From Flavobacteriaceae bacterium (lineage in GTDB: Bacteria > Bacteroidota > Bacteroidia > Flavobacteriales > Flavobacteriaceae), in contig WUAI01000001.1 in NCBI GenBank assembly GCA_009827225.1, positions 106,961-170,960 of the forward strand: 64,000 nt of DNA. The letters run 5' to 3'. The notes below the pieces were generated by a model. That model had not been told where the DNA came from. It ran no database searches and was given only the letters and a program-made list of their open reading frames with translations. Shown one piece after another: positions 1 to 9,031 of this stretch. The position numbers and the translations under genes were made by a program. Each line of letters starts with the position of its first letter. Positions within the stretch are counted from its first letter, which is position 1.

Positions 1-63
1 AATTTTTACACGAAATTAACAAGCTTAGTAACAAAAGCGACAATAAAAGTCTCATAATTAAAT

Positions 64-71
64 TAATTTTG
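64..71 (+). promoter_or_regulatory. possible Bacteroidetes -7 promoter element
   Basis: The octamer TAATTTTG fits the Bacteroidetes sigma-ABfr -7 consensus TAnnTTTG and lies 15 bases before the chosen ATG of the M28 peptidase at 87. I see no convincing TTG-type -33 box about 20 bases upstream, so this is tentative. The first 86 bases are otherwise AT-rich and show no gene. Confidence 0.3.
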
Positions 72-86
72 TGCAAAAATAATGAT

Positions 87-1313
87 ATGCGATTAATTAC
101 CCTCCTATTTAGCCTTTTGATTCTTATTTCCTGTAAGCAGGAAAAACAGAATGCAGTTTCCATGCGTGAAGATGTTACGGTTTTGGCAAGTGATGATTTT
201 ATGGGTCGTGAGACCGGAACTGAAGGAGAGCTAAAAGCAGCCGAATATATCGCTTCGAGGTTTGAGGATCTTGGGGTACAACCAAAAGGGTCAGACGGGT
301 ATTTTCAAAATTTTAATTTCCGAAATAGCTCAAATCCGCATGAGCAGGCTCAAATTACAGATAGTGTTGGTGATGGACTGATAACCGGGAGAAATGTAGT
401 CGCTTTCATTGATAATGAGGCAAAAAATACAGTTGTTATCGGAGCGCATTACGATCATCTTGGTATGGGGGGAATTGGTTCCTTGCATCGAGAAGGAGCG
501 GCTATTCACAACGGGGCGGATGATAATGCCAGTGGAGTTGCCGTTATGTTGGACTTGGCCAGACGATTGTCCGGAATGGAAAATGCCAGCAACTTCTTAT
601 TTATTGCCTTCTCGGGTGAAGAAATGGGTTTATTGGGCTCTGCCTATTGGGTAAAGAACCCGACCGTGGATATTGAGGCGGTTAATTATATGATAAATCT
701 GGACATGGTTGGACGTATGAATGACGAAAAAACAATTGCTGTTCATGGGGTGGGTACATCTCCCGTGTTTAAACAAACGCTTTTTGCCAATAATACCATG
801 GATCTTACGATTGTAGAAAACGAAAGTGGAAAGGGACCCAGCGACTATACATCATTTTACATCGTGGATATTCCTGTACTGCATTTCTTTACAGGCCAAC
901 ATGAAGATTATCATAAGCCCAGCGACGATGCCGATAAACTGAACTACAACGGGATGAAGTTAGTTTCCAATTATATTTATTCCATTATCCAGGATCTCGA
1001 CGATGATGGTGAATTGGCCTTCAGAAAGACCAAAGATGAGAGTACGGAAGTTCCTGCATTCAAGGTAGCCCTCGGAGTGGTACCCGATTATCTTTTCACG
1101 GGTGAAGGAATGAGAATTGATGGTGTGAGTGACGACAAGCCTGCTCAAAAGGCAGGACTTCAAAAAGGTGATGTGGTAAAAAAGCTTGATACCATCAGTG
1201 TTACCGATATGATGAGTTATATGAAAGCTCTGGCCACCTATGAAAATGGGCAAAAATGTATGGTTACCGTTGAACGGGAAGGCGAAATGCTGGAAGTAGA
1301 AGTCGAATTTTAA
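87..1313 (+). CDS. M28 family metallopeptidase lipoprotein with C-terminal PDZ domain
   Basis: Predicted zinc-dependent aminopeptidase of family M28, exported and lipid-anchored. The ATG at 87 is preferred over an upstream TTG because it gives a proper lipoprotein signal (MRLITLLFSLLILISC, Cys 16). The M28 metal-site motifs occur in order: AHYDH near residue 121, ADDNASG near 144, SGEEMGLLGS near 176, NLDMVGR, and a late His in TGQHEDYH. A PDZ domain follows (about residue 325 to the end, GLQKGDVV), a common M28-PDZ layout in Bacteroidetes, probably for peptide scavenging or substrate recognition. It stands alone, with its stop codon directly abutting the stop of the convergent LpxR-like gene. 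The substrate is unknown. Confidence 0.9.
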   Translation: MRLITLLFSLLILISCKQEKQNAVSMREDVTVLASDDFMGRETGTEGELKAAEYIASRFEDLGVQPKGSDGYFQNFNFRNSSNPHEQAQITDSVGDGLITGRNVVAFIDNEAKNTVVIGAHYDHLGMGGIGSLHREGAAIHNGADDNASGVAVMLDLARRLSGMENASNFLFIAFSGEEMGLLGSAYWVKNPTVDIEAVNYMINLDMVGRMNDEKTIAVHGVGTSPVFKQTLFANNTMDLTIVENESGKGPSDYTSFYIVDIPVLHFFTGQHEDYHKPSDDADKLNYNGMKLVSNYIYSIIQDLDDDGELAFRKTKDESTEVPAFKVALGVVPDYLFTGEGMRIDGVSDDKPAQKAGLQKGDVVKKLDTISVTDMMSYMKALATYENGQKCMVTVEREGEMLEVEVEF

Positions 1314-2240
1314 TCAGAAACTTCTTCCGTAAGACAAAGTGAGGAATTGATGGTCGGTTACTGATGCCGCCTCACGAGTTGTAAACCGATACCCTATCTT
1401 ATAGTCGTTCTTATCTGAACGATGTCGAAAATCGAATCCTAAATTTAATATGGCCGATTTCGGTTCCAGATCGAAAGTACTATTTCCAATGGTATATTCT
1501 TCCTGCAAGAACGCGTTGTAACCTACGAAGCGATATCCTACGCTCAACGCAAAATAAATTTCTCTTTGAGTCGATCCAATCTGATTGTAGGCTATGCTGT
1601 TTTTCATTTCATTACGACGGCCAAAAAACGCCGTAAACTGTGGTTGAGCGTAAATGTCCTTAGAGCCCGCTGCGGCGGTTGCGGAAACCGCAAGATGTAC
1701 ACCGAACGGCACGGGGGCCAGCTTCCATTCTTTATAAATTCCGGCTAACAAATTGGCGTGAAATTGATTGTTGATTTCATTTTCCCAGGTTGGGGCGGGC
1801 CAACGTACTATGGCGTTATGGTACCATCTTTGGAAGGCTCCTGCCCCTGAAGCCGGACCAGCGATTCCCACTTGAGCGCCTATTTCCAGAAGTGTATTTC
1901 CTTGCACTCCGGACCATACAGAATTCAAACGTAGGTATCCTGCATACAAACGATCGATCTCACTGATCAATTCCGTATCGATATTGTTGGGAGTATAGAC
2001 CTCCTGCCCCAGATTAAATCTCAGCTGTTCCGTAAAGGTGTTGAACAAGTTACGTTTCAGCTTGCGGGTGTAACCCACAAAAATGCCGCTGGAATAATAT
2101 CGATCGGTGAGTAAAAAGAAATCGTTATCATGACCGATCTCGATCTGATTGTACACCATTTCCTCATTAGTTTGCTGTGAGAACACCCTTCCGAAGAAAA
2201 TCAAGAAAATACCAAAGGCGAGGTAATGGTACTTCTTCAT
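1314..2240 (-). CDS. LpxR-like lipid A deacylase family outer-membrane protein (copy 1)
   Basis: A 308-residue protein with a signal peptide ending near FSQ (residue 21) and an outer-membrane barrel pattern ending in Phe. It matches the LpxR/DUF2219 family, whose founder removes the 3'-acyloxyacyl chain of lipid A. The family signature is visible: HDNDFFLLTDRYYSSG at residues 37-52 with the Asn-Asp pair of the active site, and a conserved His in QRWYHNAIV (residue 141) followed by P and W. It is the last gene of a leftward run and lies 1 base after a second LpxR-like gene, so the two are a tandem paralogous pair. The deacylase activity is inferred from the family; a role in lipid A editing or in surface antigen change is possible. 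Confidence 0.8.
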   Translation of the reverse strand: MKKYHYLAFGIFLIFFGRVFSQQTNEEMVYNQIEIGHDNDFFLLTDRYYSSGIFVGYTRKLKRNLFNTFTEQLRFNLGQEVYTPNNIDTELISEIDRLYAGYLRLNSVWSGVQGNTLLEIGAQVGIAGPASGAGAFQRWYHNAIVRWPAPTWENEINNQFHANLLAGIYKEWKLAPVPFGVHLAVSATAAAGSKDIYAQPQFTAFFGRRNEMKNSIAYNQIGSTQREIYFALSVGYRFVGYNAFLQEEYTIGNSTFDLEPKSAILNLGFDFRHRSDKNDYKIGYRFTTREAASVTDHQFLTLSYGRSF

Positions 2241-2241
2241 T

Positions 2242-3153
2242 CTAAAAAGCCTTTGAATAAGATACTAACATATACAAATGAGGTTTAACAGTTCGTGTGG
2301 TTGGGGTGCTAAAATTATAAGAGACTTTATAACTGCCTCTATTCTTGCGATAGTACATTTCGAAATTATATAAAAACATATTCTGATAAGGTTCGACGAG
2401 AAAAACGGAATTATCTTTCAGAACATTGCCTTCCAATAGTGCATCCTGCATAATAAATCGATAACCGGCTCTCACAGCAAAGAAAAGCTCCGTTTCGAGA
2501 TTGCCTAATTGCTGATACGCAGAACTTTGGTTCATGGGTTGTCTTTTTCCCAGGTAAACGGCGATGTCTTGTTGAAGGAAAATGTCCTTAGTGCCCAAAG
2601 CTCCTGAGGGATTGAGACTTAAAAAAACTTGAAATGGACGAGTATCCATGTCCCATTCCCGGACATAGTTCAAGTAAAAGTTGGCATGGAACCCATTCTT
2701 AATTTGATCTTCCCAAGCGGAGACCCGGGAATCCTCGGCAATATTTTCATGAAAAAAACTTTGTACGGCTTCAGCACCGGAGAATGGACCCGTAAAACCG
2801 AAAAGCACCTTATAATCCCACAGTCTTTTTGTATTGCTTACTGTAAGTGCATTTGATATCCCGAAGAAACCCACATAAGGACGATCAAAAAATTCTATTC
2901 GGTTTGCGAGTATGTCGGACGGTGTGTAGAATTGTTGCAAAACAAAGGCGCTGTAATGCCTGGTATTTGTAGTGTCCTTTCCTTTGTCCAGCAATTTTCT
3001 CAATCCGATGAAGGTTCCTGTCGTGTAATACCTGTCCGTAAACAACAGAAAATCGTTATCGTGTCTCAGCTCAAACTGATGATCGTAGATGCGGTTGGTA
3101 TTTTTTTTGAAATTTTCATCCTGAGACAAAGTGCTCAGAGGATGCAAAAGCAC
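2242..3153 (-). CDS. LpxR-like lipid A deacylase family outer-membrane protein (copy 2)
   Basis: Second LpxR/DUF2219-type barrel, with the same signature: RHDNDFLLFTDRYYTTG near the N-terminus, a His in QSFFHENIA, and a C-terminal Phe. The start is uncertain. The only standard codon in frame is GTG at 3153, but it cuts the signal peptide in half. Upstream codons read in frame as a good signal sequence (LINRTITFISFCVIV before LLHPLSTLSQ) with no ATG, GTG or TTG before the end of the preceding glycosyltransferase gene at 3210. An ATC or ATT start near 3180-3210, or a start translationally coupled to the upstream gene, is likely. Divergence from copy 1 is large, so the duplication is old or the two have different substrates. 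Confidence 0.75.
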   Translation of the reverse strand: MLLHPLSTLSQDENFKKNTNRIYDHQFELRHDNDFLLFTDRYYTTGTFIGLRKLLDKGKDTTNTRHYSAFVLQQFYTPSDILANRIEFFDRPYVGFFGISNALTVSNTKRLWDYKVLFGFTGPFSGAEAVQSFFHENIAEDSRVSAWEDQIKNGFHANFYLNYVREWDMDTRPFQVFLSLNPSGALGTKDIFLQQDIAVYLGKRQPMNQSSAYQQLGNLETELFFAVRAGYRFIMQDALLEGNVLKDNSVFLVEPYQNMFLYNFEMYYRKNRGSYKVSYNFSTPTTRTVKPHLYMLVSYSKAF

Positions 3154-3209
3154 AATTACGCAAAACGAAATAAAGGTAATTGTTCTGTTGATAAGCGCTG
3201 GATTGTTGA

Positions 3210-4700
3210 TTAGACTTTGCTCGTAATACTCTTGAAAAATACGAAACCAAATCCAATAAACAACATAAGATGGAATGGGAATAGCCCGAAATCACCTCCC
3301 TGATCTCCTACTATGAACGCGCTATACATTCCGAAGGCAAAGTAGAGCATGAGCAACCCTTCGATGATTACGTTGGGCGAGATCTTATTGCGGAGATATT
3401 TGTTGCCCTTCCAACTGTCTTTTAAGGAACTAATGTTAAACTTAGGGGTACGAATGAATTCACTCTTTTTTCCAATATGACCTTCGAGTACTGCAACAGA
3501 ATTGTGCACCGAGAAGCCCATAGCAATGGAAAAGAACACAAAGAACATCCCCACATATTCAAGGAAACGGGAGAACCCACCACCATATATATTTTTAAAA
3601 GTAAACCAGTAACAAATGAAAAATATAAGGGTACTGATCACAAAGAAGCTCATGATAATAAAGTAGGCCTTTAAATGAGCATATTCATTTTTGATGTACA
3701 ACATTGGAATGCTCAATACTGCGACAATCAAGATGTTCAAAAACATGGTACTGTTAAGCAAATGAAGAATTCCATGCACTTTCGTTTTGAATGAGGCGTT
3801 CTTGTTCCGCAACACTTTCCACAACATCTTTTGGAAATTTTCTGCACCACCTTTATTCCATCGGAATTGCTGGGATCGTGCAGCGCTAATCACCACCGGA
3901 AGTTCCGCAGGCGTTTCCACTTCTTCCAGATATTTAAATTTCCAGTTCTTTAATTGAGCCCTGTAGCTTAGATCGAGATCTTCGGTTAGTGTATCTCCTT
4001 CCCAATTTCCGGCATCGATGATGCATTCTCTTCTCCATACCCCGGCGGTACCATTGAAATTAATAAAATGACCTTCGCTGTTTCGGCCTACCTGTTCCAG
4101 AGTAAAGTGGGCATCCAGGGCAAAAGCCTGCACGCGGGTGAGCAAAGAGTATTCCCGATTGAGGTGTCCCCATCGGGTTTGTACCACCCCAATTTCAGGA
4201 TTCTTAAAATATGGAATGGTGTTTAATAACCAGTTTTTCTTCGGAAGGAAATCAGCATCAAAGATTGCGATAAACTCTCCTTTGGCGGTTTTGAGTCCTT
4301 CCTTTAGCGCTCCTGCTTTAAATCCTACCCGGTTCTCACGGGTAACATGTTGGATGTCCAGCCCCGTGGCCTGTAGCTCTCGAATTTGTTTTGCGGTGGC
4401 GTCAAAAGATTCGTCCGTGGAATCATCCAGCACCTGAATCTCAAGCTTGTCTTTCGGATACTCTATTTCAGCAATATTGCTCAGTAAGCGCTCCATCACA
4501 TACAATTCATTGAACACAGGGAGTTGAATAGTAACATGAGGCACTTCCTCAGGATTGCTGAGGTCGAACCTGGGACATTGGTCTTTCTTACGTCGGGATC
4601 TCAGGTAGTTAAGAAGCAGGTTGAGTTGTGCCAATGCATACAGGAAGATAAGTATGAGGGCAACCGAGTATATGACAATGACAATACTTTCCAGAATCAT
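3210..4700 (-). CDS. membrane family 2 glycosyltransferase, cellulose-synthase-like
   Basis: A processive-type GT2 enzyme of 496 residues. An N-terminal membrane helix (about 4-28) is followed by the catalytic domain with the D,D,D,QxxRW set: LDDSTDES, IFDADF, TLTEDLDLSYR and QQFRWNKGG. Four or more C-terminal membrane helices make it look like bacterial CesA/CslA-type beta-glycan synthases. It probably transfers sugar from an activated donor to a surface polysaccharide or glycolipid at the inner membrane; the sugar is not predictable from sequence. It overlaps the upstream DPM-like glycosyltransferase by 4 bases, so the two are translationally coupled, and it is followed at once by the LpxR pair. 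No BcsB or PilZ partner is seen nearby, which argues against a classical cellulose system. Confidence 0.85.
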   Translation of the reverse strand: MILESIVIVIYSVALILIFLYALAQLNLLLNYLRSRRKKDQCPRFDLSNPEEVPHVTIQLPVFNELYVMERLLSNIAEIEYPKDKLEIQVLDDSTDESFDATAKQIRELQATGLDIQHVTRENRVGFKAGALKEGLKTAKGEFIAIFDADFLPKKNWLLNTIPYFKNPEIGVVQTRWGHLNREYSLLTRVQAFALDAHFTLEQVGRNSEGHFINFNGTAGVWRRECIIDAGNWEGDTLTEDLDLSYRAQLKNWKFKYLEEVETPAELPVVISAARSQQFRWNKGGAENFQKMLWKVLRNKNASFKTKVHGILHLLNSTMFLNILIVAVLSIPMLYIKNEYAHLKAYFIIMSFFVISTLIFFICYWFTFKNIYGGGFSRFLEYVGMFFVFFSIAMGFSVHNSVAVLEGHIGKKSEFIRTPKFNISSLKDSWKGNKYLRNKISPNVIIEGLLMLYFAFGMYSAFIVGDQGGDFGLFPFHLMLFIGFGFVFFKSITSKV

Positions 4701-5392
4701 TTTTTGAAACTGTATTTAAAAATCCAACCTAAGATTTTTACGCCTGCAAAGATAGCACCTTTTACCGTTCCTGAAACTTTTGAAGTTCCTATTCTGTTGC
4801 GGTAGGGAACCGGCACTTCTACATAGCTATATTTCTTTTTTAACGCCTTGAGCTGCATCTCTACCGTCCATCCGTAGGTTTTGTCGACCATCTCCAATTC
4901 CAGCAACTTTTCGTACTTGATGGCACGAAAGGGCCCAAGATCTGTGAACCTCGAACGGAACATTATCTTCATTAAAAAGGTAGCGAGCCAGTTACCGAAA
5001 ACCTGAGGTCCGGTCATCGACCCTTTTTCTCTCAGCTTTTTTGTTCGTGCACCCACTACAAAGTCGATATTATCTTCCGTAATTGGGCGAATGATATCAA
5101 TTAGCTTTTCCGGATAATCACTGTAATCCCCATCCAGAAAAACGACGATGTCCGGATGACTGTCTTTAGCCTCAATATGCTCTAGCCCCTTCAAACAGGC
5201 AAAACCATAACCTCTTTGATCTTCATTCACAACGGTTGCTCCGGAATCACGTGCTACCTTGGCGGTATTATCGGAGGAGTTGTTGTTTGCCACAATAATC
5301 TCATCCACAATCGCAGGGATGTCATTTATTACCAGGCCTATAGAGCTCTCTTCATTGTAGGCCGGAATAATTACATTTACGATTGTACTCAT
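4697..5392 (-). CDS. family 2 glycosyltransferase, dolichol-phosphate-mannose-synthase-like
   Basis: A soluble GT2 protein of 231 residues with the GT-A fold signatures VIIPAYNEESSIG at the N-terminus, ANNNSSDNT, and the metal-binding LDGDYSDYPE. The later segment TDLGPFRAI and GWTVEMQLKAL are typical of DPM/DPG synthase-like enzymes. Such enzymes move a sugar from a nucleotide donor to a polyprenyl phosphate. A few basic residues and a hydrophobic stretch at the C-terminus may hold it at the membrane. It overlaps the MORN-repeat gene upstream and the large GT2 downstream by 4 bases each, so it is in the middle of one operon; it may supply a lipid-linked sugar used by its neighbour, which is inference. 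Confidence 0.85.
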   Translation of the reverse strand: MSTIVNVIIPAYNEESSIGLVINDIPAIVDEIIVANNNSSDNTAKVARDSGATVVNEDQRGYGFACLKGLEHIEAKDSHPDIVVFLDGDYSDYPEKLIDIIRPITEDNIDFVVGARTKKLREKGSMTGPQVFGNWLATFLMKIMFRSRFTDLGPFRAIKYEKLLELEMVDKTYGWTVEMQLKALKKKYSYVEVPVPYRNRIGTSKVSGTVKGAIFAGVKILGWIFKYSFKK

Positions 5393-5871
5393 CTAAATTT
5401 CACGTCGGGATTGTCCCTTTTAAAGGCTAAAACCGAGGTCCATTCACCCTCTTTTCTATTGTTGACGTACTTTTCGGCTTTTATAAGTTTGTTCTTCTTA
5501 TACCGAAGGCCATAGCCATTTTTTTTGTTGTCTCTGAATTGGATCTTGCTCGAATTTTTAGTTCCGATCTCATAAAAGATCCACCAATTTTCAGCACTTC
5601 CGAATATAAAATGTCCTTCCTTAATTAGCAAGCCATTTGCGGAATAAAAATACCAGTATCCGTGTTTTTCATTATTTCTGAAACTTCCCTTGGAAGCCAA
5701 TTTCCCATTTGGGTGATAGAAATACCAGTAGTCGGTTTTAGTTTCATAGTGCAACCAACCTTCTGATTTAAGCTGACCGTTCGGATAATAATCCTTGATA
5801 TAGGTTCTTTCGGCCGAAGCGTTCCACGCCATTCCGAAGAAAAGAAGAAAGATGATGGTTTTCAGTTTCAT
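5389..5871 (-). CDS. secreted MORN-repeat (YwqK-like) protein
   Basis: A 160-residue protein with a signal peptide (MKLKTIIFLLFFGMAWNASA) and at least three MORN-like repeats of the type YYPNGQLKSEG, YHPNGKLASKG and YSANGLLIKEGHF. The family is often called YwqK-type antitoxin in automatic annotation, but that label has little support here: there is no toxin partner and the protein is exported. It is the first gene of the leftward envelope operon, overlapping the DPM-like glycosyltransferase by 4 bases (ATGA arrangement). A structural or binding role at the cell surface next to glycan synthesis is a guess. Function unknown. Confidence 0.75.
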   Translation of the reverse strand: MKLKTIIFLLFFGMAWNASAERTYIKDYYPNGQLKSEGWLHYETKTDYWYFYHPNGKLASKGSFRNNEKHGYWYFYSANGLLIKEGHFIFGSAENWWIFYEIGTKNSSKIQFRDNKKNGYGLRYKKNKLIKAEKYVNNRKEGEWTSVLAFKRDNPDVKFR

Positions 5872-5945
5872 AGTGCAATCCTATGAACCCTTAGACGTAG
5901 GGATTCAACAGACCTAACCTCATTCTCCAAATTTTGTGAAAATAT

Positions 5946-7535
5946 TTACTTGTTGTTCACCAAACTCATTAAATCCACATCGTTTCCAAGAAGAACGTCA
6001 TTACCTTCGATTCTTCCTTCCATTGGGCCGTTTTCAAGTTTCAGGACACCTCTTGGGCACACCGCAGAACAGATTCCACATCCCACGCAGCTGGCACGAA
6101 CAATGTTTTCACCCTTTTGGGCATAGGCGCGAACATCGATTCCCATCTCGCAATAGGTAGAACAATTTCCACAGGAAATGCATTGTCCGCCATTCGTGGT
6201 TATCCTGAATTTGGAAAAAAGACGTTGCTGCAGTCCGAGGATGGCGGCCATGGGGCAACCGAAGCGACACCATACCCTACTCCCGAAGATTGGATAAAAC
6301 CCGGTACCTATAACCCCGCTGAAGACGGCACCGATTAAAAAACCGTAGGATTTTCTGAGCGATTCGGCTTCGAAGATAAAAACGTTGCCTTGTCCGCTGA
6401 AATGCAATCCCAAAAGGGCAATAATGATCACTAAATATCCTATCGCTCCATAACGAGCATCCTTTTCTAATTCTTCCCTTTTGAAATACCAGATGGCGGC
6501 AAATAATACTGTTAAAAAGACGCCTACTCCTATAAGGAAGACATCTTTAGTAAGCCAGTATTTATTTGGGTCATAACCCAGATAAGTGGAAATAACCGCT
6601 GTGGTCATAACAACTACAAATACAAGTACACTGTGGATCACCCAACGTTCGATCTTCCATGCGTTCATGCTCTTATCGCTTAAATGGCGGAATGGATCGC
6701 CCGCTGTTTCGGCCAGGCCACCACAGCCGCATACCCAGGAACAATACCAGCGTTTCCCATATTTATAAGTGAGTATGGGTGTAATAACAAAGATGGATAC
6801 AATTCCGAAGATCAGAAAAGCCAATCCTACTTCACCTGAGGAAATAAAACTATCCACTCGATATTGCTCAAAATTGTAATAGTTGAGAGGCCAGATATTT
6901 TTCAGGTCATAATATGGTAGATTAAAACTATCTGAATTCAGACGAGCCATAAACTCCGGGATCAAAAAGGCAAAGGCCGTTTGGAAAAACATGACACTCA
7001 CCGTTCTTATTTTCTCGTACCTATTGTGACGGTACTTCCAGATAAATTTTATTCCGAAGGCAAAAATTGCAATGGTGTATAAGGTTCCGTACACGAACCA
7101 CTGACTGGCAGGATTTCCACTCAGGAGACGGCTTAAAGGATCAAACAACGCAATTATACCGGTGTTTTCGCCATCCGAGTTCAATCCGAGATACTCCGCA
7201 AAAAAGTAAAGGATAATATAAAAACCGGTGAGAGCGATCCCTGCGACCCATCCCCAAAAGCCTCGGTTCGAAATCGATTTGAACCAAACTCCGTGATTTT
7301 TTATTCCTTCTATTTGTCCCTGGTAGGCTCCCCGGGCAAATAATATGATTCCAAAAGTAATGGCCAATAATGAAATGGTAAGCCAAAGGGTTTTATTTGG
7401 AAAATCCACATTAAAACCTGCAAGGGTAATAATCGCCAATCCGGCAAGTCCGATCACGGTAGCGATTTTCTGAACAGAGTTCAATGCTTTTGGCGGTTGT
7501 CCCGTTAGAGACATATCTCGTTGAATGGTACTCAT
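5946..7535 (-). CDS. polytopic membrane iron-sulfur protein, NapH/NosR-like
   Basis: A 529-residue membrane protein with about nine predicted helices and two ferredoxin-type [4Fe-4S] motifs at the C-terminus (C452-C455-C458-C462 and C483-C486-C489-C493). Two further Cys clusters sit at membrane boundaries, C265/C269/C271 in YCSWVCGCGG and C423/C427 in WCRFGCPMA, as in NapH and NosR quinol-linked electron carriers. It probably passes electrons between the quinone pool or a soluble donor and a periplasmic or cytosolic acceptor. It lies 4 bases after the FAD oxidoreductase gene, so the two are co-transcribed, and the flavoprotein is a plausible electron donor. No nap, nos or nir genes are in the window, so the terminal acceptor is unknown. 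Confidence 0.8.
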   Translation of the reverse strand: MSTIQRDMSLTGQPPKALNSVQKIATVIGLAGLAIITLAGFNVDFPNKTLWLTISLLAITFGIILFARGAYQGQIEGIKNHGVWFKSISNRGFWGWVAGIALTGFYIILYFFAEYLGLNSDGENTGIIALFDPLSRLLSGNPASQWFVYGTLYTIAIFAFGIKFIWKYRHNRYEKIRTVSVMFFQTAFAFLIPEFMARLNSDSFNLPYYDLKNIWPLNYYNFEQYRVDSFISSGEVGLAFLIFGIVSIFVITPILTYKYGKRWYCSWVCGCGGLAETAGDPFRHLSDKSMNAWKIERWVIHSVLVFVVVMTTAVISTYLGYDPNKYWLTKDVFLIGVGVFLTVLFAAIWYFKREELEKDARYGAIGYLVIIIALLGLHFSGQGNVFIFEAESLRKSYGFLIGAVFSGVIGTGFYPIFGSRVWCRFGCPMAAILGLQQRLFSKFRITTNGGQCISCGNCSTYCEMGIDVRAYAQKGENIVRASCVGCGICSAVCPRGVLKLENGPMEGRIEGNDVLLGNDVDLMSLVNNK

Positions 7536-7539
7536 TTTT

Positions 7540-8838
7540 TTATGCGTTTACAGTTTGTTGATGGAATGCAGCTTTTATTTGAGATTCGAATTTTTTGTAA
7601 AACTCGGGATCGAAATTTGCCTCGACCAGGTGTTCGACCACATATTCTGTGGATCGCTCCTCCGTAAGCCAGCGGTCGAATACTTCATGACGCATCCGGA
7701 TTCCGAAGGTGTTAATTCCTAAGAATTTACCGGTGGAGATTTCGGTATTAATCGTGATACATTTAGTATCATCTTCGTGTTTCCAATGAAAATGGGTTTC
7801 GTTCTCCCGAGGTTGGGCAAATACCCATCCGTAGGTTTGATATTCAATATCGAAGAACTTCGCACTGTTGAACCAGTGTCCGGGCTTATATTCAATACGG
7901 TTGCCACAAATAGTTTGCGCAACGGTTTCGCCCATCATTCGGCCCGTATACCACACGGCTTCAATGGGACGCCGATTTCCGATAGGTTCATGCTGCTCTG
8001 CGCAATCCCCGATGGCATATATATCATTCACATTGGTTTCCAGGAAACGGTTTACTTTCACACCACGTCCCAGTTCAATACCGCTGTCTTTTAGAAAATC
8101 AATGTTTGGTGATACCCCAGCTGTTAATCCCACGAGGTCACAAGCCAATTCTTCGCCAGTTTCCTGGATGATGACGGCCCGGGCTCTGCCGTTTTCATCC
8201 GGCAGGATTTCCTTTAGGTTACTGCTTAATCGAAGATCGATATGATGGTTTTTGATGTGCCTGTTTATCATTTCACTTTCACCTATGGGCAGTACGCCGT
8301 GCCAAAAACTGGATTCGCGTACCAGGAAAGTGACCGGGATGTTACGGGTGTGGAGCATTTCGGCTAATTCGATTCCAATAAGTCCGCCGCCCACTATCAC
8401 CGCTCTTTTGCAAACCTCTTTGTTTGGGGCATTTTTTTCCAGCTGTTCCAAATCCTGAAACGAATATAGCCCTTGCACACCATCGAGATCCTGGCCGGGC
8501 CAACCAAATTTATTGGGTTTGGAACCTGTGGCGATGATCAACTTATCGTAGTTCATAGTGCCGCCATCAGCGAAATGAAGTTCCTTATTCCCGGAATTTA
8601 TCTTCGAAACATACGCTCTTTTCAACTCGATTCGATTCTTAGACCAGAAGTAATCTTCATAAGGCTTCGTATGCTCGTATTTCATGTGCCCCATATAAAT
8701 GTACATGAGAGCGGTTCGTGAAAAGAAATGATCGGTTTCTGCGGAAATGATGGTTATTTTTTTGTCGGAGAGCTTTCTGATGTGCCGGGCGGCACTTACT
8801 CCCGAAATACCATTTCCAATTATTACGATATGTTCCAT
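7540..8838 (-). CDS. FAD-dependent NAD(P)-disulfide-type oxidoreductase
   Basis: A 432-residue flavoprotein of the pyridine nucleotide-disulfide oxidoreductase superfamily. The FAD-binding Rossmann motif is at the N-terminus (IIGNGISGVSAARHIR), the second FAD motif ATGSKPNKF is near residue 104, the NAD(P) motif VGGGLIGIELAEML is near 150, and the closing FAD motif YAIGDCAE is near 275. No redox-active CxxxxC pair is present, so it is closer to rubredoxin/ferredoxin reductases or nitrite-reductase-like flavoproteins than to thiol reductases. It is the first gene of a two-gene operon with the membrane iron-sulfur protein and probably feeds it electrons from NAD(P)H. Its 193-base upstream region is shared with the divergent DUF547 gene. 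Confidence 0.85.
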   Translation of the reverse strand: MEHIVIIGNGISGVSAARHIRKLSDKKITIISAETDHFFSRTALMYIYMGHMKYEHTKPYEDYFWSKNRIELKRAYVSKINSGNKELHFADGGTMNYDKLIIATGSKPNKFGWPGQDLDGVQGLYSFQDLEQLEKNAPNKEVCKRAVIVGGGLIGIELAEMLHTRNIPVTFLVRESSFWHGVLPIGESEMINRHIKNHHIDLRLSSNLKEILPDENGRARAVIIQETGEELACDLVGLTAGVSPNIDFLKDSGIELGRGVKVNRFLETNVNDIYAIGDCAEQHEPIGNRRPIEAVWYTGRMMGETVAQTICGNRIEYKPGHWFNSAKFFDIEYQTYGWVFAQPRENETHFHWKHEDDTKCITINTEISTGKFLGINTFGIRMRHEVFDRWLTEERSTEYVVEHLVEANFDPEFYKKFESQIKAAFHQQTVNA

Positions 8839-9031
8839 TTTATTTGAATTGGTTGGATAATGTGTCGCTAAGTAAGTTACGAACTTTACAAGAGGAAGGA
8901 TTTTTTGTGCAAAGTTTTTTTTCTTTCTCTTCGGAAGGGCTTGTATTTGAAGGATTAATAAAATTTTAAGGGATCATTGTGTAATCAACTAAAAATACTC
9001 CCGACTGAGAGCACATCAAAAAAATTATAAA

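Noticed and set aside
409..654. 81-residue plus-strand frame
   Set aside because: Out-of-frame shadow of the M28 peptidase, whose metal-site motifs run through this stretch.
5389..5871. toxin-antitoxin antitoxin call for the YwqK-like gene
   Set aside because: It has a signal peptide and MORN repeats and no toxin partner, so the label is not supported.
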